Below are positions 62,905 to 64,000 of a stretch of 64,000 bases of DNA, in pieces. Origin of the DNA: Natronobacterium haloterrestre. Lineage in GTDB: Archaea > Halobacteriota > Halobacteria > Halobacteriales > Natrialbaceae. The notes under the pieces were generated by a model. That model did not search any database. It saw nothing but the letters and a program-made list of their open reading frames with translations, and was not told the DNA's origin. The DNA is taken from positions 434,001 to 498,000 of the forward strand of contig NZ_FOKW01000001.1 in assembly GCF_900112205.1 (NCBI RefSeq), in the 5' to 3' direction. A program made the translations under genes and the position numbers. The stretch's first letter is position 1. Each line of letters starts with the position of its first letter.

Positions 62905-64000
62905 ATGACGCGCGACCTCCGAGCCTATCTGAGCGCGAGAGGAACGACGACGCCGACGGTCGGCCCCGACGGCCGACTCGCCTTCCTCGCCGACACGACC
63001 GGGACGATGCAGGTCTGGACCCTCGAGCAGCCCCGCGGCTGGCCGACCCAGCGCACCTTCTACGACGAGCGGGTGTCGTTCGTCTCGTGATCGCCCGACG
63101 GGGAGCGGATCGCCTTCGGCAAGGACGCCGGGGCGAACGAACGCGACCAGCTATTCGTCTGTGACCCGGACGACGGCGCGATCGAGCGGCTGACCGATCG
63201 ACCGGACGCGATCCACTCGTGGGGTGGCTGGAGCCCCGACGGCGAACGGATCGCGTTCACCGCCAACCGACGCGACGCCGCGAACTTCGACGTCTACGTG
63301 ACTCGAGTCGGCGACGGCTCCGGCGGCGACCCGACGCTCGTCCACGAGGGCGACGGCCGTCTGCAGGTCGCCGACTGGGGGCCCGACGGCGGGCGACTGC
63401 TGCTCTCCGAGGCCCACGCCAGTTCCGACGCCGACCTCTTCGTCCTCGACCTCGAGACGGGCGAGCGCCGCCAGGTCACGCCCCACGAGGGCGACGTCCG
63501 ATACGAGGACCCGACGTTCGGCCCGGACGGCGACGCGATCTACTGCGCGAGCGACGCCAGCAGCGACACGCTCGAACTGGTCCGGATCGACCGCGAGTCC
63601 CTCGCGGTCGAGACGGTTCGCTCGGGCGGCGATCGGAGCATCGACGGGTTCGCGCTCGACGGCGATACCGGACGGCTCGCGTACACCCGGAACGTCGACG
63701 GCTACTCGGAGCTGTACGCCGGCCGACTCGAGGGTGCGACCGACGCCGCGGCGTCGGACGTCGGGATCCCCGACGGCGTCGCGTCGGAACTGACGATCGG
63801 GCCGGCGGGCGAGCGCCTGGCGGCGACCGTCTCCTCGACGGCCCTGAACTACTCGATCTACGTCGTCGATCTGACGGCGCTCGAGGAGTCCGACGGCGCT
63901 CTCGAGGCCGAACGCTGGACGGTCCCCTCCGCGGGCGGCGTCCCGCTCGAGGAGTACCACGAACCCGACCTGATCCGGTACGAGACGTTCGACGGGCGGG
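62905..64000 (+). pseudogene. S9-family prolyl oligopeptidase-type peptidase, interrupted by TGA and truncated by the window end
   Basis: From ATG 62905 the frame encodes the beta-propeller half of an S9 peptidase: TVGPDGRLAFLADTTGTMQV, then VSFVS, TGA (63088-63090), SPDGERIAFGKDAGANERDQ. The canonical TolB/WD40-like blade motif is WSPDGERIAF, and an intact copy GGWSPDGERIAF follows in the next blade, so the TGA replaces an expected Trp (TGG to TGA). Downstream the frame stays open to base 64000 with further blades (WGPDGGRLLL, FGPDGDAIYC). The catalytic alpha/beta-hydrolase domain would lie beyond the window. Nonsense mutation, base error or readthrough are possible. Confidence 0.8.

Overview
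This window comes from a haloarchaeon (class Halobacteria; a member of the Natrialbales is plausible, but that is inference). The evidence is high GC with strong third-position G/C, very acidic proteins, Tat-type RR lipoprotein signals, TATA-like boxes about 25-28 bp before leaderless starts, and archaeal-type SMC/ScpA, LctP, HTH_10 and TnpB proteins. No rRNA, tRNA or CRISPR array was seen.

Layout. 1-2.9 kb: two tandem glutamate/dicarboxylate symporters (the first is cut by the window edge). 3-16 kb: a lactate-utilisation region with a D-lactate dehydrogenase-type flavo/Fe-S protein, three LctP lactate permeases, a HTH regulator, LutC and a fused LutB-LutA protein. 16-19.5 kb: a DNA methyltransferase carrying an in-frame TGA, a lipoprotein, relics of IS1595- and IS630-type transposases, and a low-GC exported protein. 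19.5-23.6 kb: rhodanese, acetyl-CoA synthetase and a hydroxybutyrate-type dehydrogenase. 23.7-31.3 kb: a HTH_10 regulator, a CPBP protease and a branched-chain amino-acid ABC operon (livF-G-M-H) whose binding-protein gene is broken by a TnpB-only IS1341-type element. 31.4-37.4 kb: a coiled-coil protein, smc, scpA and MTA phosphorylase. 38.5-40 kb: a Tat-exported repeat protein.

40.2-49 kb is a lower-GC island. It holds one long minus-strand series of overlapping phage-like small genes (a duplicated GNSAH-domain protein, an EHxQW/DREWA protein, a Cys-rich 31-aa protein, a C5-methyltransferase-like protein, a 49-aa protein) that runs into four uncharacterised genes, two encoding membrane proteins. 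A plus-strand hypothetical gene and a GNAT-like gene follow. This is the best candidate in the window for an undescribed system.

49.4-64 kb returns to core-like sequence: a membrane coiled-coil protein, DUF1059, OsmC, two DUF389 membrane proteins flanking a CUT1 sugar ABC operon, DUF4385, a small zinc finger, an APH-type kinase, a voltage-sensor-like protein, a decayed gene, a cupin, and an S9-type peptidase interrupted by TGA at an expected Trp. The main links between genes are lactate import and oxidation to pyruvate, acetate/ketone-body activation (acs plus SDR), sugar and branched-chain amino-acid import, and chromosome maintenance (smc-scpA).
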